Assembly: GCF_026344135.1 (NCBI RefSeq)
Contig: NZ_JAPKNA010000001.1
Span: forward strand, 558,001-622,000
Direction: 5' to 3'
DNA from: Alcaligenes parafaecalis
GTDB taxonomy: Bacteria > Pseudomonadota > Gammaproteobacteria > Burkholderiales > Burkholderiaceae_B
DNA length: 64,000 nt
Under the pieces are notes generated by a model, which did not search any database, had not been told where the DNA came from, and saw only the letters and a program-made list of their open reading frames with translations. This document shows, piece after piece, positions 15,962-24,425 of the stretch (within the stretch, counting starts at the first letter, position 1; each line of letters begins with the position of its first letter). The translations under genes were made by a program, and so were the position numbers.

Positions 15962-16315
15962 TTATAGGCTATTTATCCCAACTATCTTGGTGTGGCTCAT
16001 GCAGTGGGCACTGATTTTATAGGTGAAAACCAGGTAACCAATACCCAGGGTGACGATACTGATCAGTACCCACAAGAGGATATTGCCAATGATGCTAGCC
16101 AGATCAATGGTGCAAACCAGGCGGCCAACACGCTGCCCCTGCTCGTCGTAGGCGTAAGTCTTGCTGATAATAAAGCGCTGCATGTAGTAAGGGAAGACAA
16201 ACAGCGCCAGACCCAGTGTGACGATGGCTAGTAAAACCCAAATAATGACGTGGCCAATAACTTCCATGAAACCAAGTTCGGACTTCAACTGATAGTTGTG
16301 AAATGTAGTGCTCAT
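15962..16315 (-). CDS. Two-helix-pair membrane protein (DUF898/DUF6693-like)
   Basis: 117 residues with a repeated plan: hydrophobic GHVIIWVLLAIVTLGLALF then FPYYMQRFIISKTY, and later GNILLWVLISIVTLGIGYL then VFTYKISAHCMSHT. Each half holds a membrane hairpin followed by a charged tail. This internal duplication is characteristic of small YjgN/DUF898-type membrane proteins. The inner membrane is the expected place. Function unknown. No ribosome binding site stands out before the ATG. Confidence 0.7.
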   Translation of the reverse strand: MSTTFHNYQLKSELGFMEVIGHVIIWVLLAIVTLGLALFVFPYYMQRFIISKTYAYDEQGQRVGRLVCTIDLASIIGNILLWVLISIVTLGIGYLVFTYKISAHCMSHTKIVGINSL

Positions 16316-16713
16316 TTTTATGCTTAAGTAGAGGTGAAAAAATGCATTTTATACAAGCTTTGTTGAAATAGAAGTGGATTTATTTTTTTGGCAATTTTTA
16401 TTGATTTTTGTTTTTTTGGAAAATTTCTTTTTTTTTGAGTTTTTATTGAATATTTAGCGTGAAATTTTCTGCAATGGAGCTAAATGTTTCTTGTTTTTGA
16501 CAAAAATGTTCGCGCTTTTAAGGAAATAGGAACGGCTGTTTTTCAACACGCTTGGGTGTTGACCATTGACAGCTAGCCTAGGGCGAGCGAAGTCAGGGTC
16601 CCGATTTGCAGGACGTTATTCAGGAGTGCCAGGCTAAGGTTGCCAGGGGTTTGGTGCCGAGTTAATACCTTGCATTCAGGATATGATTACAAAAAAAATA
16701 CCATGGAGGGAGT
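16316..16713. other. AT-rich intergenic region
   Basis: 398 bp without a supported gene between divergent genes. It is strongly T-rich at 16375-16450. A small hairpin TCAACAC-GCTTGG-GTGTTGA lies at 16542-16561. Confidence 0.4.
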
Positions 16714-17049
16714 ATGAAAACGAACTGGATGATCGCGCTGCCCACTGCGGCATTGTTGCTGTTTTCCTCGCCAGCAGTATTGGGGCAAGTTACATCGGCT
16801 CGTGAGCAGGCATTGGCTCAGTGTCAGCAGGACTATCCCTATGCGCAAGAGGTCATGCGGGTTTGGCAATTAGGCGCCTCGAAAGAGGATTTGCTTAAAT
16901 GGGCAAACAATGACGAGGAGCGTGTCTTTATGGTCGAGTCTGCATTTCAGCAGCCACGGTTTACTTCCGGGCAGTATCAATTGCAGGCGATCAGCGATTT
17001 CGGTGACTGGTACCTTAGTCAATGCAAGGTGTTGGCAAACAGCAAGTAA
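16714..17049 (+). CDS. Small exported hypothetical protein
   Basis: 111 residues. Signal peptide MKTNWMIALPTAALLLFS with likely cleavage after VLG (PAVLG-QVTS). The mature part is helical and contains two cysteines, QCQQDYPYAQEVM near the front and SQCKVL near the end, which could form a disulfide. GGAGGGAGT directly precedes the ATG. No family recognised. It is convergent with the sigma-54 activator gene 35 bases away. Confidence 0.7.
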   Translation: MKTNWMIALPTAALLLFSSPAVLGQVTSAREQALAQCQQDYPYAQEVMRVWQLGASKEDLLKWANNDEERVFMVESAFQQPRFTSGQYQLQAISDFGDWYLSQCKVLANSK

Positions 17050-17083
17050 GCCCTTGAGGGGTTTACTTGCTCGCTATTGAGTA

Positions 17084-18787
17084 TTAAGCAGGCATCGCTA
17101 CCTTCTTCAGCCTGTATGCCAAAGCAGGCCGAGTCAGTCCTAGCCTGCGTGCCGCTTCTGAAATATTCCCGTTCGTTTTCTTCAGCGTCAATTGAATGAT
17201 TTGCTCTTCCAAATCATCCAGATTGAAGGGTGTCTCCAGCAAATGCTCCACGCATTGGGTCTGGTTTGCCGTAAAACAGGTTTCCTTGGCCATATAGCCC
17301 TGGGTGTTCAGGCTGCTCAGATATTGCAAAGCGCTTTTTTGCTGCGGGAACAGGTGATGGGTTTCGATCTCGTGATTGTGCTCGGTCAGGATGACACCAC
17401 GTTCGATCATGTTCTCGAACTCACGGATATTGCCCGGCCAGTCGTACTGCATCAGCAATTCGCGGCTGCGGTCGCTGACGCCCATCACATGTTTTTTGTA
17501 CATGCTGGAGTACTTGTTCAGGAAGTACTCGGTCAGTAGCGGAATGTCTTCCTTGCGTTCACGCAGAGGCGGGATGTGGATAGGGAACACATTCAGGCGG
17601 TAGTACAGGTCAGCACGGAAACTTCCTTTTTGTACGGCTTCGGCAAGGTCTTCGTTGGTAGCTGCTACGACTCGCACATCAATGTGACGAATGTTCTCAT
17701 CACCTACGCGTTCCAGCTCCTGTTCCTGCAAGACCCGGAGCAGGGCGGCCTGGGATCGGGGCGACAGCTCCACGATTTCATCCAGAAAGATGGTGCCGCA
17801 CTGGGCGCGCTCAAAGCGGCCAGGGCGGGATTTGTGTGCGCCGGTATAAGCGCCTTTTTCCACGCCAAACAGTTCTGATTCAATCAGCTCCGGGGGAATG
17901 GACGCACAGTTCACCGCAATAAAAGGGTGATCAGCCCGGTCGCTGGCGGCATGCAGGCCGCGTGCGAAGGCTTCTTTCCCTACACCGGTTTCCCCGAGCA
18001 GCAGCACCGACACTTTGCTTTGTGCGGCTTTTTCCAGCAGATGACAGGCGGCCTGGTAGGCGGCTGACTGACCAATGGAGTTGGGTAAGGTGAAGTTGGC
18101 GCTGGAGTGTTTGAACTCCTGTTCGCGCAACTTCACCAGCTCACATCGCAAGGCAAACAGTTCGTCCTGGACCGGGTCAGGCAGCATGAAACGGTCGATC
18201 TCGGGGTCATCATCCTCCCATTCCTCGGCAGGCTTGCCCACGATCTTGCAGTGGCTGTGGCCCATGGCGCCGCATTGGGTTTCTTTGTAGATGATGCTCT
18301 TGCCCATATAGAAGCTGGTGTAGCCACTGGCATACCCCAGCAAGCTCCAACAGACCGGCTCGCTGGATTGGCCATGCTCTTTCTGGTGATTGCTGACTTC
18401 ATAGGAATCGAACCAGTCAAATTCACCGTAGTACTGGCCGGCATCGCGATCAAAGGTCAGGGCGGTGGGCACCACTTTGACCATCCCGCGGATCGTGTGC
18501 ATTTGCGGGCCTGCCAGAAAGGTCTCTTTCAGTGACAGGTCCGGGCGCACTTTTTGCGACACCTCGGCGTCCTTCATGCCCGCATGGTAGCCAAAGCGCA
18601 TCAGAAAGTATTTGGCGCGTTCGCTACCCAAAGAGGCAATCAGTTCCTTGCGTAGCTGGCCAAAGCCGCTGGCGTGCAGCAAGAGCATGCGCTGCTCGCC
18701 AAACCATATTTTTCCTTCACGCGCATCAAAGCGAATAGCGTCGATCAGATCCTGACTTAATGGCAGTGTGAGTTCAGTAGCCCCCAT
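17084..18787 (-). CDS. dmpR: DmpR/XylR-type sigma-54 activator of phenol degradation
   Basis: 567 residues from the ATG at 18787, which has GGAGACGGCC upstream; two earlier in-frame starts lack a site. An XylR_N sensor domain (about 10-135) and a V4R domain (about 145-205, with CWSLLGYASGY and CGAMGHSHCKIVG) bind the aromatic effector. The AAA+ domain has Walker A GETGVGKE (265-272), the sigma-54 contact loop GAYTGA (312-317) and Walker B GTIFLDE (331-337). A Fis-type HTH ends the protein (GNISEAARRLGLTRPALAYR). In this family effector binding relieves N-terminal inhibition. It is divergent from dmpKLMNOP and surely its regulator. GAYTGA replaces the usual GAFTGA. Confidence 0.93.
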   Translation of the reverse strand: MGATELTLPLSQDLIDAIRFDAREGKIWFGEQRMLLLHASGFGQLRKELIASLGSERAKYFLMRFGYHAGMKDAEVSQKVRPDLSLKETFLAGPQMHTIRGMVKVVPTALTFDRDAGQYYGEFDWFDSYEVSNHQKEHGQSSEPVCWSLLGYASGYTSFYMGKSIIYKETQCGAMGHSHCKIVGKPAEEWEDDDPEIDRFMLPDPVQDELFALRCELVKLREQEFKHSSANFTLPNSIGQSAAYQAACHLLEKAAQSKVSVLLLGETGVGKEAFARGLHAASDRADHPFIAVNCASIPPELIESELFGVEKGAYTGAHKSRPGRFERAQCGTIFLDEIVELSPRSQAALLRVLQEQELERVGDENIRHIDVRVVAATNEDLAEAVQKGSFRADLYYRLNVFPIHIPPLRERKEDIPLLTEYFLNKYSSMYKKHVMGVSDRSRELLMQYDWPGNIREFENMIERGVILTEHNHEIETHHLFPQQKSALQYLSSLNTQGYMAKETCFTANQTQCVEHLLETPFNLDDLEEQIIQLTLKKTNGNISEAARRLGLTRPALAYRLKKVAMPA

Positions 18788-18960
18788 GGCCGTCTCCATC
18801 CTGTTGTTTTTTATTGTGGTTTTGGGTGTTTTAAAAACCAGTATGCCGCCTGTCTTTCGGGTGACTCCAGGAAAGCACAATAGTGTCCAGAGGACGGATA
18901 AAACGTTTTTTTCTAAGGCTTTACCCTAACTCAGCATTTGATGAAAACAGCGCTAAGCAC

Positions 18961-18976
18961 TTGATCAAATGATCAA
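18961..18976. promoter_or_regulatory. Upstream activator site for the DmpR-like protein
   Basis: TTGATCAAATGATCAA is a near-perfect palindrome of the type bound by DmpR/XylR proteins. It lies about 100 bp upstream of the -24 element. A weaker TTGGTCAA half site lies at about 18994 and could be the second site of the usual pair. Confidence 0.75.
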
Positions 18977-19073
18977 TTTTCTATTCTTCTGGTTGGTCAA
19001 CAGCGCATTCTGTCTACACCTTCATCCCTCTATCTCTTTAATCCTAAAGGGTTAAATCCTTCAAATCTAAAGT

Positions 19074-19089
19074 TGGCACGCGGTTTGCT
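19074..19089 (+). promoter_or_regulatory. Sigma-54 promoter of dmpKLMNOP
   Basis: TGGCAC (19074-19079), five bases, then TTGCT (19085-19089): a full match to the -24/-12 consensus, with GG and GC in register. The start would fall near 19100, 40 bases before dmpK. Confidence 0.93.
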
Positions 19090-19139
19090 ATGAACAGGCT
19101 GTGGACACTCATGCAACAGCTTGATCAGGAGGAGAACCG

Positions 19140-19412
19140 ATGTCAGACACGAGCTTGCCCACTTTGACAAAGTACGTACGTGTACGCAGTCCCGCCAACG
19201 CCCGTTTTGTGGAATTTGACTTTGCCATTGGCCAGCCGGATTTGTTTGTAGAGCTGGTGATGCCGCCAGCGGCCTTTGAGCACTTTTGCCTGCAAAACAA
19301 TGTCCAGCTCATGAGTGATGAGCAAATGCGGATCAATGACGAGAACGAAGAGAAATGGCGTTTTGGTTATGACACTTTGGTCGGTAACAGCCGTCAGGCT
19401 GGAGCCCAATAG
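19140..19412 (+). CDS. dmpK: Phenol hydroxylase assembly subunit DmpK
   Basis: 90 residues, first gene of the multicomponent phenol hydroxylase operon, with AGGAGGAGAACC before the ATG. It matches the small P0 subunits (KYVRVRSPANARFVEFDFAI, then MSDEQMRINDENEEKW). In the dmp system DmpK is needed to form the active iron-containing oxygenase but is not part of the catalytic cycle. Cytoplasmic. Followed by dmpL after 23 bases. Confidence 0.9.
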   Translation: MSDTSLPTLTKYVRVRSPANARFVEFDFAIGQPDLFVELVMPPAAFEHFCLQNNVQLMSDEQMRINDENEEKWRFGYDTLVGNSRQAGAQ

Positions 19413-19435
19413 GCTTTATTCAGGAGAACAAGAGG

Positions 19436-20443
19436 ATGACATTAGAAATTAAAACGGCCAGTTTGCAGCCTGTGCGGCAAACCTTCGCCAACGTGGCCCG
19501 CCGCTTTGGTGAAAAACCGGCCACGCGCTACCAGGAAGCGACGTACGACGCCCAGGCAACCGCCAACTTCCACTACCGCCCCTTGTGGATGCCGGACAAG
19601 ACCCTGAACGACCCCACACATACCGCCATCCAGATGAAGGACTGGTATGTGTTCCGTGATCCCCGCCAGTTCTACTACGGCGCTTACGTGCAAAACCGCG
19701 CCCGCATGCAGGAATCGGCAGAAACCAATTACGGCTTTTTTGAAAAGCGTGAACTGGCTCAGTACCTGAGCGAGGACGTCAAAGCCAAGGTCACCCGACT
19801 GCTGCTGCCTTTGCGTCATATCGAGCAAACCGCCAACCTGAACTTCATGTCCGGCTCGGCCTACGGTTATGGCACCACCATTACCCAAGCCTGTCTCTAT
19901 GCCGGGATGGACTCGCTAGGGATGGCGCAATACGTCTCCCGTATTGGTCTGCTGATTGATGGCAATAGTGCCGACTCTCTGAGCCAGGCTAAAGAAGCCT
20001 GGATGCAGGATGCGGCATGGCAAGGTCTGCGTGCCTTGTGCGAAAAAACCTTGATTCAGAAAGACTGGTTTGAGCTGCTGATGGTGCAGTCCTTGCTGAT
20101 CAACACCGTGGTGCACCAAGTGGTGTATCAGGGCCTGGTGGCGGATCTGGCCAAAGCAGGCGGCCGCGATCTGGATATGTTGCTGGAGTTCATGCTGGAT
20201 TGCCATAAAGACCTGTCCAACTGGAGCGATAGCGTCTTCAAGATTGCCGTTGCCGAAAGCGAGGAAAACAAGCAGCAACTGCAAACCTGGCTGGATCAGT
20301 GGATGCCCCAAGTGCAAGCCGCCTTCATGCCTTACATCCAGGCTGCCTTTGCCGACCAGGCCGGTCAGGTTTGGCAGCAAGTTCAGGACACTATTTCTAA
20401 ACGCGTCACGAAAGCAGGCTTGAGCCTGGGTGGAGAAGCCTGA
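19436..20443 (+). CDS. dmpL: Phenol hydroxylase beta subunit DmpL (P1)
   Basis: 335 residues, the usual family length. Non-catalytic ferritin-like subunit of the diiron oxygenase: MKDWYVFRDPRQFYYGAYVQ and the helical core including TANLNFMSGSAYGYGTTITQ. It packs against DmpN and DmpO as an (alpha-beta-gamma)2 complex. Its stop overlaps the dmpM start (TGATG). Confidence 0.95.
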   Translation: MTLEIKTASLQPVRQTFANVARRFGEKPATRYQEATYDAQATANFHYRPLWMPDKTLNDPTHTAIQMKDWYVFRDPRQFYYGAYVQNRARMQESAETNYGFFEKRELAQYLSEDVKAKVTRLLLPLRHIEQTANLNFMSGSAYGYGTTITQACLYAGMDSLGMAQYVSRIGLLIDGNSADSLSQAKEAWMQDAAWQGLRALCEKTLIQKDWFELLMVQSLLINTVVHQVVYQGLVADLAKAGGRDLDMLLEFMLDCHKDLSNWSDSVFKIAVAESEENKQQLQTWLDQWMPQVQAAFMPYIQAAFADQAGQVWQQVQDTISKRVTKAGLSLGGEA

Positions 20444-20715
20444 TGACATCCAAGGTTTATATCGGTCTGCAAGATAACGACATGTCGCGCTACATCGTCG
20501 AGGCTATTGAAGAAGACAACCCGGACGCTACGGTCATTTACCAACCCGCCATGGTGCGTATCGAGTGCGCCGGTCAGTTGGTGGTCAAGCGCGAGACCGT
20601 AGAAGAAAAGTATGGGCAACAGTGGGACATGCAGGAGCTGCATCTGAATCTGATCACCTTGGGTGGCAACGTGGATGAGGATGAAGACCGCTTGTTGTTG
20701 CACTGGAACAGCTAA
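20443..20715 (+). CDS. dmpM: Phenol hydroxylase regulatory protein DmpM (P2)
   Basis: 90 residues, cofactor-free effector protein of the MmoB/DmpM family (VYIGLQDNDMSRYIVEAIEE, then ATVIYQPAMVRIECAGQLVV). It binds the oxygenase and tunes access to and reactivity of the diiron site. Translationally coupled to dmpL; 18 bases to dmpN, with GGGGGC before the next ATG. Confidence 0.95.
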   Translation: MTSKVYIGLQDNDMSRYIVEAIEEDNPDATVIYQPAMVRIECAGQLVVKRETVEEKYGQQWDMQELHLNLITLGGNVDEDEDRLLLHWNS

Positions 20716-20733
20716 ATCAGAAAAGGGGGCACT

Positions 20734-22239
20734 ATGGCCACGAAAAAACTAAATATCAAAGACAAATATCGCTATCTGACTCGTGATCTGGACTGGGAAT
20801 TCAGCTACCAGGATCGCAAAGAAGCCTTCCCCTACGAGGAGTTCGAGGGCATCAAGATTACCGATTGGTCCAAGTGGGAAGATCCGTTCCGTCTGACAAT
20901 GGACGCGTACTGGAAATACCAGGCTGAGAAAGAAAAGAAGCTGTACGCCATTTTTGATGCCTTCGCGCAGAACAATGGCCAGATGAATATTTCTGATCCG
21001 CGTTACCTGAACGCGATCAAGGTGTTCCTGACCGCGGTGACCCCGCTGGAATACCAGGCTTACCAGGGCTACTCCCATGTGGGACGTCAATTCAGCGGCA
21101 TCGGCGCACGTATTGCGTGCCAGATGCAGTCGATTGACGAGCTGCGTCACGTGCAGACGCAGGTTCACGCCATGAGCCACTACAACAAGTTTTTCAATGG
21201 CTTCCAGGACTGGAGCCATATGCACGACCGCGTCTGGTATCTGTCCGTGCCCAAGTCCTTCTTTGAAGATGCCCGTGCCGCTGGTCCCTTCGAGTTCCTG
21301 CTGGCGATCAGCTTCTCCTTCGAGTACGTGCTGACCAACTTGCTGTTCGTGCCCTTCATGTCGGGCGCGGCTTACAACGGCGACATGGCCACCGTGACCT
21401 TCGGTTTCAGCTCGCAGTCTGACGAAGCGCGCCACATGACGCTGGGTCTGGAAGTGATCAAGTTCCTGCTGGAGCAGCACGAAGACAACGTGCCTATTGT
21501 TCAGCAGTGGATCGACAAATGGTTCTGGCGCGGTACCCGCCTGCTGTCCGTGGTCGGCATGATGATGGACTACATGTTGCCCAACAAGGTCATGTCCTGG
21601 AAAGAGGCCTGGGAGGTGTATTTCGAGCAGGCCGGTGGCGCTCTGTTCAAGGACCTGGCCCGTTATGGCATTCGCATGCCCAAGTACAGCGAAGTGATCG
21701 AGAAAGAGAAAGAGCACATCTCGCACCAGGCCTGGTGGATCTTCTACAACTTCGGTCACGCTGCCGGTTTCCACACCTGGATCCCCAGCGACGAGGAACT
21801 GGATTGGCTCAGCGCCAAGTACCCCGACACCTTCGACAAGTACTACCGTCCGCGTTGGGAAATGGCCAAGAAGATGGAAGCCGAAGGCAAGCGCTTCTAC
21901 TCCAGCGGTCTGCCCCAGTTGTGCCAGGTATGTCAGGTGCCCATGACCTTTACCGACATGGAAAAACCCGACGAAATTACCTACCGCCAAAGCCAGTACA
22001 AGGGCGAGCGTTACCACACTTGCTCGGACGGTTGCCGCGACATTTTCGAGCACGAGCCTGAAAAGTACATCCAGGCCTGGCTGCCGGTGAACCAGATCCT
22101 GCAAGGTGGCTGCGGTGGCCCCGATCTGGAGAAGATCCTGAGCGACTACTACCAACTGAACGTGGGTGTCGACAATATGGACTTCAAGGGCTCCGTGGAC
22201 GAAGCGCGCTGGAACGAATGGAAAGGAGTGACGGCCTAG
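20734..22239 (+). CDS. dmpN: Phenol hydroxylase alpha subunit DmpN (P3), catalytic
   Basis: 501 residues. The two Glu-x-x-His motifs of bacterial multicomponent monooxygenases are intact: DELRH gives E136 and H139, DEARH gives E231 and H234. E106 (PLEYQAYQ) and E197 (SFEYVL) complete the six diiron ligands. The C-terminal part has cysteines in CQVCQVPM and CSDGCRDIF, as in phenol hydroxylases. With O2 and electrons from DmpP it converts phenols to catechols. The next gene follows after an intercistronic hairpin. Confidence 0.97.
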   Translation: MATKKLNIKDKYRYLTRDLDWEFSYQDRKEAFPYEEFEGIKITDWSKWEDPFRLTMDAYWKYQAEKEKKLYAIFDAFAQNNGQMNISDPRYLNAIKVFLTAVTPLEYQAYQGYSHVGRQFSGIGARIACQMQSIDELRHVQTQVHAMSHYNKFFNGFQDWSHMHDRVWYLSVPKSFFEDARAAGPFEFLLAISFSFEYVLTNLLFVPFMSGAAYNGDMATVTFGFSSQSDEARHMTLGLEVIKFLLEQHEDNVPIVQQWIDKWFWRGTRLLSVVGMMMDYMLPNKVMSWKEAWEVYFEQAGGALFKDLARYGIRMPKYSEVIEKEKEHISHQAWWIFYNFGHAAGFHTWIPSDEELDWLSAKYPDTFDKYYRPRWEMAKKMEAEGKRFYSSGLPQLCQVCQVPMTFTDMEKPDEITYRQSQYKGERYHTCSDGCRDIFEHEPEKYIQAWLPVNQILQGGCGGPDLEKILSDYYQLNVGVDNMDFKGSVDEARWNEWKGVTA

Positions 22240-22254
22240 TCACACGAGAAAAAG

Positions 22255-22279
22255 GGCAGCGCTCCCGGTGGGCGCTGCC
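22255..22279 (+). other. Intercistronic hairpin between dmpN and dmpO
   Basis: GGCAGCGC pairs with GCGCTGCC around a nine-base loop, without a T run. It may stabilise the dmpKLMN segment of the message or tune subunit amounts. Confidence 0.6.
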
Positions 22280-22305
22280 ACTACCTATAAAAATTGGAGA
22301 TCAAT

Positions 22306-22668
22306 ATGGCAGTTACTGCAATTACCCCGGACTATCAAGGCTACGCGCGCGATCAGAAGTCGCATTACGGCGAAAGCATGCTGTTGTACATCGGTTGGGA
22401 TGAGCACTTGTTGTTCTGCTCGGCCAAAGCCTTTCTGGTTCAACCCGACATGACCGTCTCGCAACTGATCCAGGAACTGATGCCCGCCGGTTTTGCCCAG
22501 CACCCTGACTTTGAACAGATCGAGTGGAGCAAGGTGCAATGGAATCTGAATGGCGAGGCCGTTGAACTGAACCCGGACGCCACCTTGGGTGCCAAGGGTT
22601 TTGATCACAAATCCTTGTTGCGTTTCAAGACCCCTGGCCTGAATGGCTACAAGGGTACGGGCGTATAA
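22306..22668 (+). CDS. dmpO: Phenol hydroxylase gamma subunit DmpO (P4)
   Basis: 120 residues from the ATG at 22306, with TTGGAG seven bases upstream. Characteristic small oxygenase subunit (YQGYARDQKSHYGESMLLYI, then WDEHLLFCSAKAFLV). It joins DmpL and DmpN in the hydroxylase complex. 15 bases separate it from dmpP, with GAGGCGGAGG between. Confidence 0.93.
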   Translation: MAVTAITPDYQGYARDQKSHYGESMLLYIGWDEHLLFCSAKAFLVQPDMTVSQLIQELMPAGFAQHPDFEQIEWSKVQWNLNGEAVELNPDATLGAKGFDHKSLLRFKTPGLNGYKGTGV

Positions 22669-22683
22669 GAGGCGGAGGCAGCA

Positions 22684-23745
22684 ATGACGTATCAGGTAAC
22701 CGTAGAACCCACAGGTGATGTGGTAGAGGTGGAAGACGGACAAACCTTGTTGGACGCCGCGTTGCGACAAGGGGTTTGGTTGCCTTTTGCCTGTGGACAT
22801 GGCACGTGTGGCACCTGCAAGGTGCAGGTGCTTGAAGGCTATGCAGACGCAGGCGATGCGTCCAGCTTTGCCCTGATGGATTCGGAGCGGGACGAAGGCA
22901 AGCTGCTGGCTTGCTGTTGCCGCCCCGAATCCGATATGGTCATCGAGGCCGACGTGGACGTGGACCCGGATTTCCAGGGCCTGCCCGTCGAGGATTATCA
23001 GGGCAAGGTCGTCCTGATTGAAGACTTGTCGCCCACGATCAAGCACATCCGTCTGGAGCTGGATCGTCCGATGGCGTTCCAGGCCGGGCAGTACATCAAC
23101 CTGCATGTGCCGTCCATTGACAGTACCCGTGCTTTCTCCATTGCGAATCCGCCGTCCATGACCGGCATTATCGATTTGCACGTACGAAAGGTAGAAGGGG
23201 GCGCAGGCACGACCTGGCTGCACGAGGAGCTGGAAGTGGGGCAGTCTCTGGATGTGTCCGGCCCTTATGGTCAGTTCTTTGTGCGCAAGTCCGACCCGCA
23301 AGGCGCAATTTTTATCGCCGGTGGTTCGGGCCTGTCCAGCCCCGAATCCATGATTATGGATTTGCTGGAGCAGGGCGATACCCGTCCTATTTATCTGTTC
23401 CAGGGCGCACGCAATAAAGCTGAGCTGTATCACGCTGATCACTTCTACCAACTGGCTGAACAGTATGACAACTTCCACTACATCCCGGCCTTGAATGCGC
23501 CTTTGCAGGATGATGCCTGGGAAGGCTTTGTAGGCTTTGTGCACGAAGCTGTGGGGCAGTTCTTTGAGCAGCGTTGTTCAGGTAATAAGGCTTACCTGTG
23601 TGGTCCACCACCCATGATCGAGGCGGCGATTTCCACCTTGATGCAAAGTCGCCTGTTTGAGCGCGATATTCACATGGAGCAGTTCCTGACAGCCGCAGAT
23701 GGTGCTACCGGCAAGGTGCGCTCGGCTTTGTTCAAGCGTATCTAA
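22684..23745 (+). CDS. dmpP: Phenol hydroxylase reductase DmpP (P5)
   Basis: 353 residues, NADH-dependent electron donor. The N-terminal [2Fe-2S] ferredoxin domain has C37, C42 and C45 (CGHGTCGTC) and a fourth ligand in LLACCC (C77). The FAD domain has RAFSIANPP, and the NAD domain has IFIAGGSGLSSP and AYLCGPPPM. It passes electrons from NADH to the DmpLNO diiron centre. Last gene of the operon. No catechol dioxygenase gene follows, so catechol must be cleaved by an enzyme encoded elsewhere. Confidence 0.96.
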   Translation: MTYQVTVEPTGDVVEVEDGQTLLDAALRQGVWLPFACGHGTCGTCKVQVLEGYADAGDASSFALMDSERDEGKLLACCCRPESDMVIEADVDVDPDFQGLPVEDYQGKVVLIEDLSPTIKHIRLELDRPMAFQAGQYINLHVPSIDSTRAFSIANPPSMTGIIDLHVRKVEGGAGTTWLHEELEVGQSLDVSGPYGQFFVRKSDPQGAIFIAGGSGLSSPESMIMDLLEQGDTRPIYLFQGARNKAELYHADHFYQLAEQYDNFHYIPALNAPLQDDAWEGFVGFVHEAVGQFFEQRCSGNKAYLCGPPPMIEAAISTLMQSRLFERDIHMEQFLTAADGATGKVRSALFKRI

Positions 23746-23869
23746 GCGTTTGAGCTGATTCATCAGCGGAATTTTTTTGCTTTGAAAGGTTTCGCTGAGA
23801 GTCCGCTCCTCTCCATTTTGGATATCGCTAAAACAGTGGGGGCGGTATTTAGGTGGAAAGTGGCTAGCC

Positions 23870-24229
23870 GTGGTGATGCTATCTGTCTTTATGGTTGGAT
23901 GCGCTGCGCGTGTTGATTACAACCGGAAGTCGATAGATTTAGCCATTGGGATGAATAAATCGGAAGTGCGAGCCGTAATGGGCGAGCCACGTCGCACAGA
24001 TGTGAATGAGGAGCGGGAGCGTTGGATTTTCTGGAACCCGGCGATCATCGGCTTTACGCCCATTGATAACGAAACCCTTGCGCAAGACCGCTTGGTGGTG
24101 ACTTTCGTAGAGGGCAAAGTGACTCGTTGGGGTAATCAGACCTATATGGATGATGCCGCTGAGATTAGTCGGAGGACGATGGAAAGCTCCATGACTCTGA
24201 TTAAAGAGACACAAAAAACAGCGCAATAA
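23870..24229 (+). CDS. Small BamE/SmpA-like lipoprotein
   Basis: 119 residues. The hydrophobic start runs into FMVGC, a lipobox. The mature part, SIDLAIGMNKSEVRAVMGEP, then ERWIFW and RLVVTFVEGKVTRWGNQ, is the helix-plus-strands plan of the SmpA/OmlA (BamE-like) fold seen in many outer-membrane lipoproteins. The start is uncertain: GTG at 23870 is used, with AGGTGG some 12 bases upstream; an ATG two codons later is possible. Unrelated to the phenol operon by function; followed by its own terminator. Confidence 0.7.
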   Translation: MVMLSVFMVGCAARVDYNRKSIDLAIGMNKSEVRAVMGEPRRTDVNEERERWIFWNPAIIGFTPIDNETLAQDRLVVTFVEGKVTRWGNQTYMDDAAEISRRTMESSMTLIKETQKTAQ

Positions 24230-24250
24230 ACTGTTTGTTGGATTCTTTAT

Positions 24251-24273
24251 AAACCCGCCTTGGCGGGTTTTTT
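24251..24273 (+). terminator. Terminator of the BamE-like gene
   Basis: AAACCCGCC-TT-GGCGGGTTTTTT, 22 bases after the stop. Confidence 0.88.
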
Positions 24274-24425
24274 GCTTTATGGATAGTTGTGTTTTGGGGA
24301 CACCCATATAGCCGAAGAGTCAGTGCTTGTTAAAACAGTGTTTTTGTTGACAGGTATACTTGTTGGTTTCGTAAAAGTAGGGCCGACATTCTGTCGAGAA
24401 GCCCCTAGAGGTATTTAGGTTTGCC

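Noticed and set aside
19021..19073. IHF site between activator site and sigma-54 promoter
   Set aside because: Expected from related promoters, and AT-rich sequence is present, but no stretch matched the consensus well enough to mark.
20749..22155. 468-residue open frame on the minus strand inside dmpN
   Set aside because: Mirror frame of a strongly conserved catalytic gene with codon bias that leaves the antisense open; no ribosome site and low-complexity hydrophobic translation.
22285..23544. 419-residue minus-strand frame across dmpO and dmpP
   Set aside because: Antisense shadow; both plus-strand genes show full family motifs.
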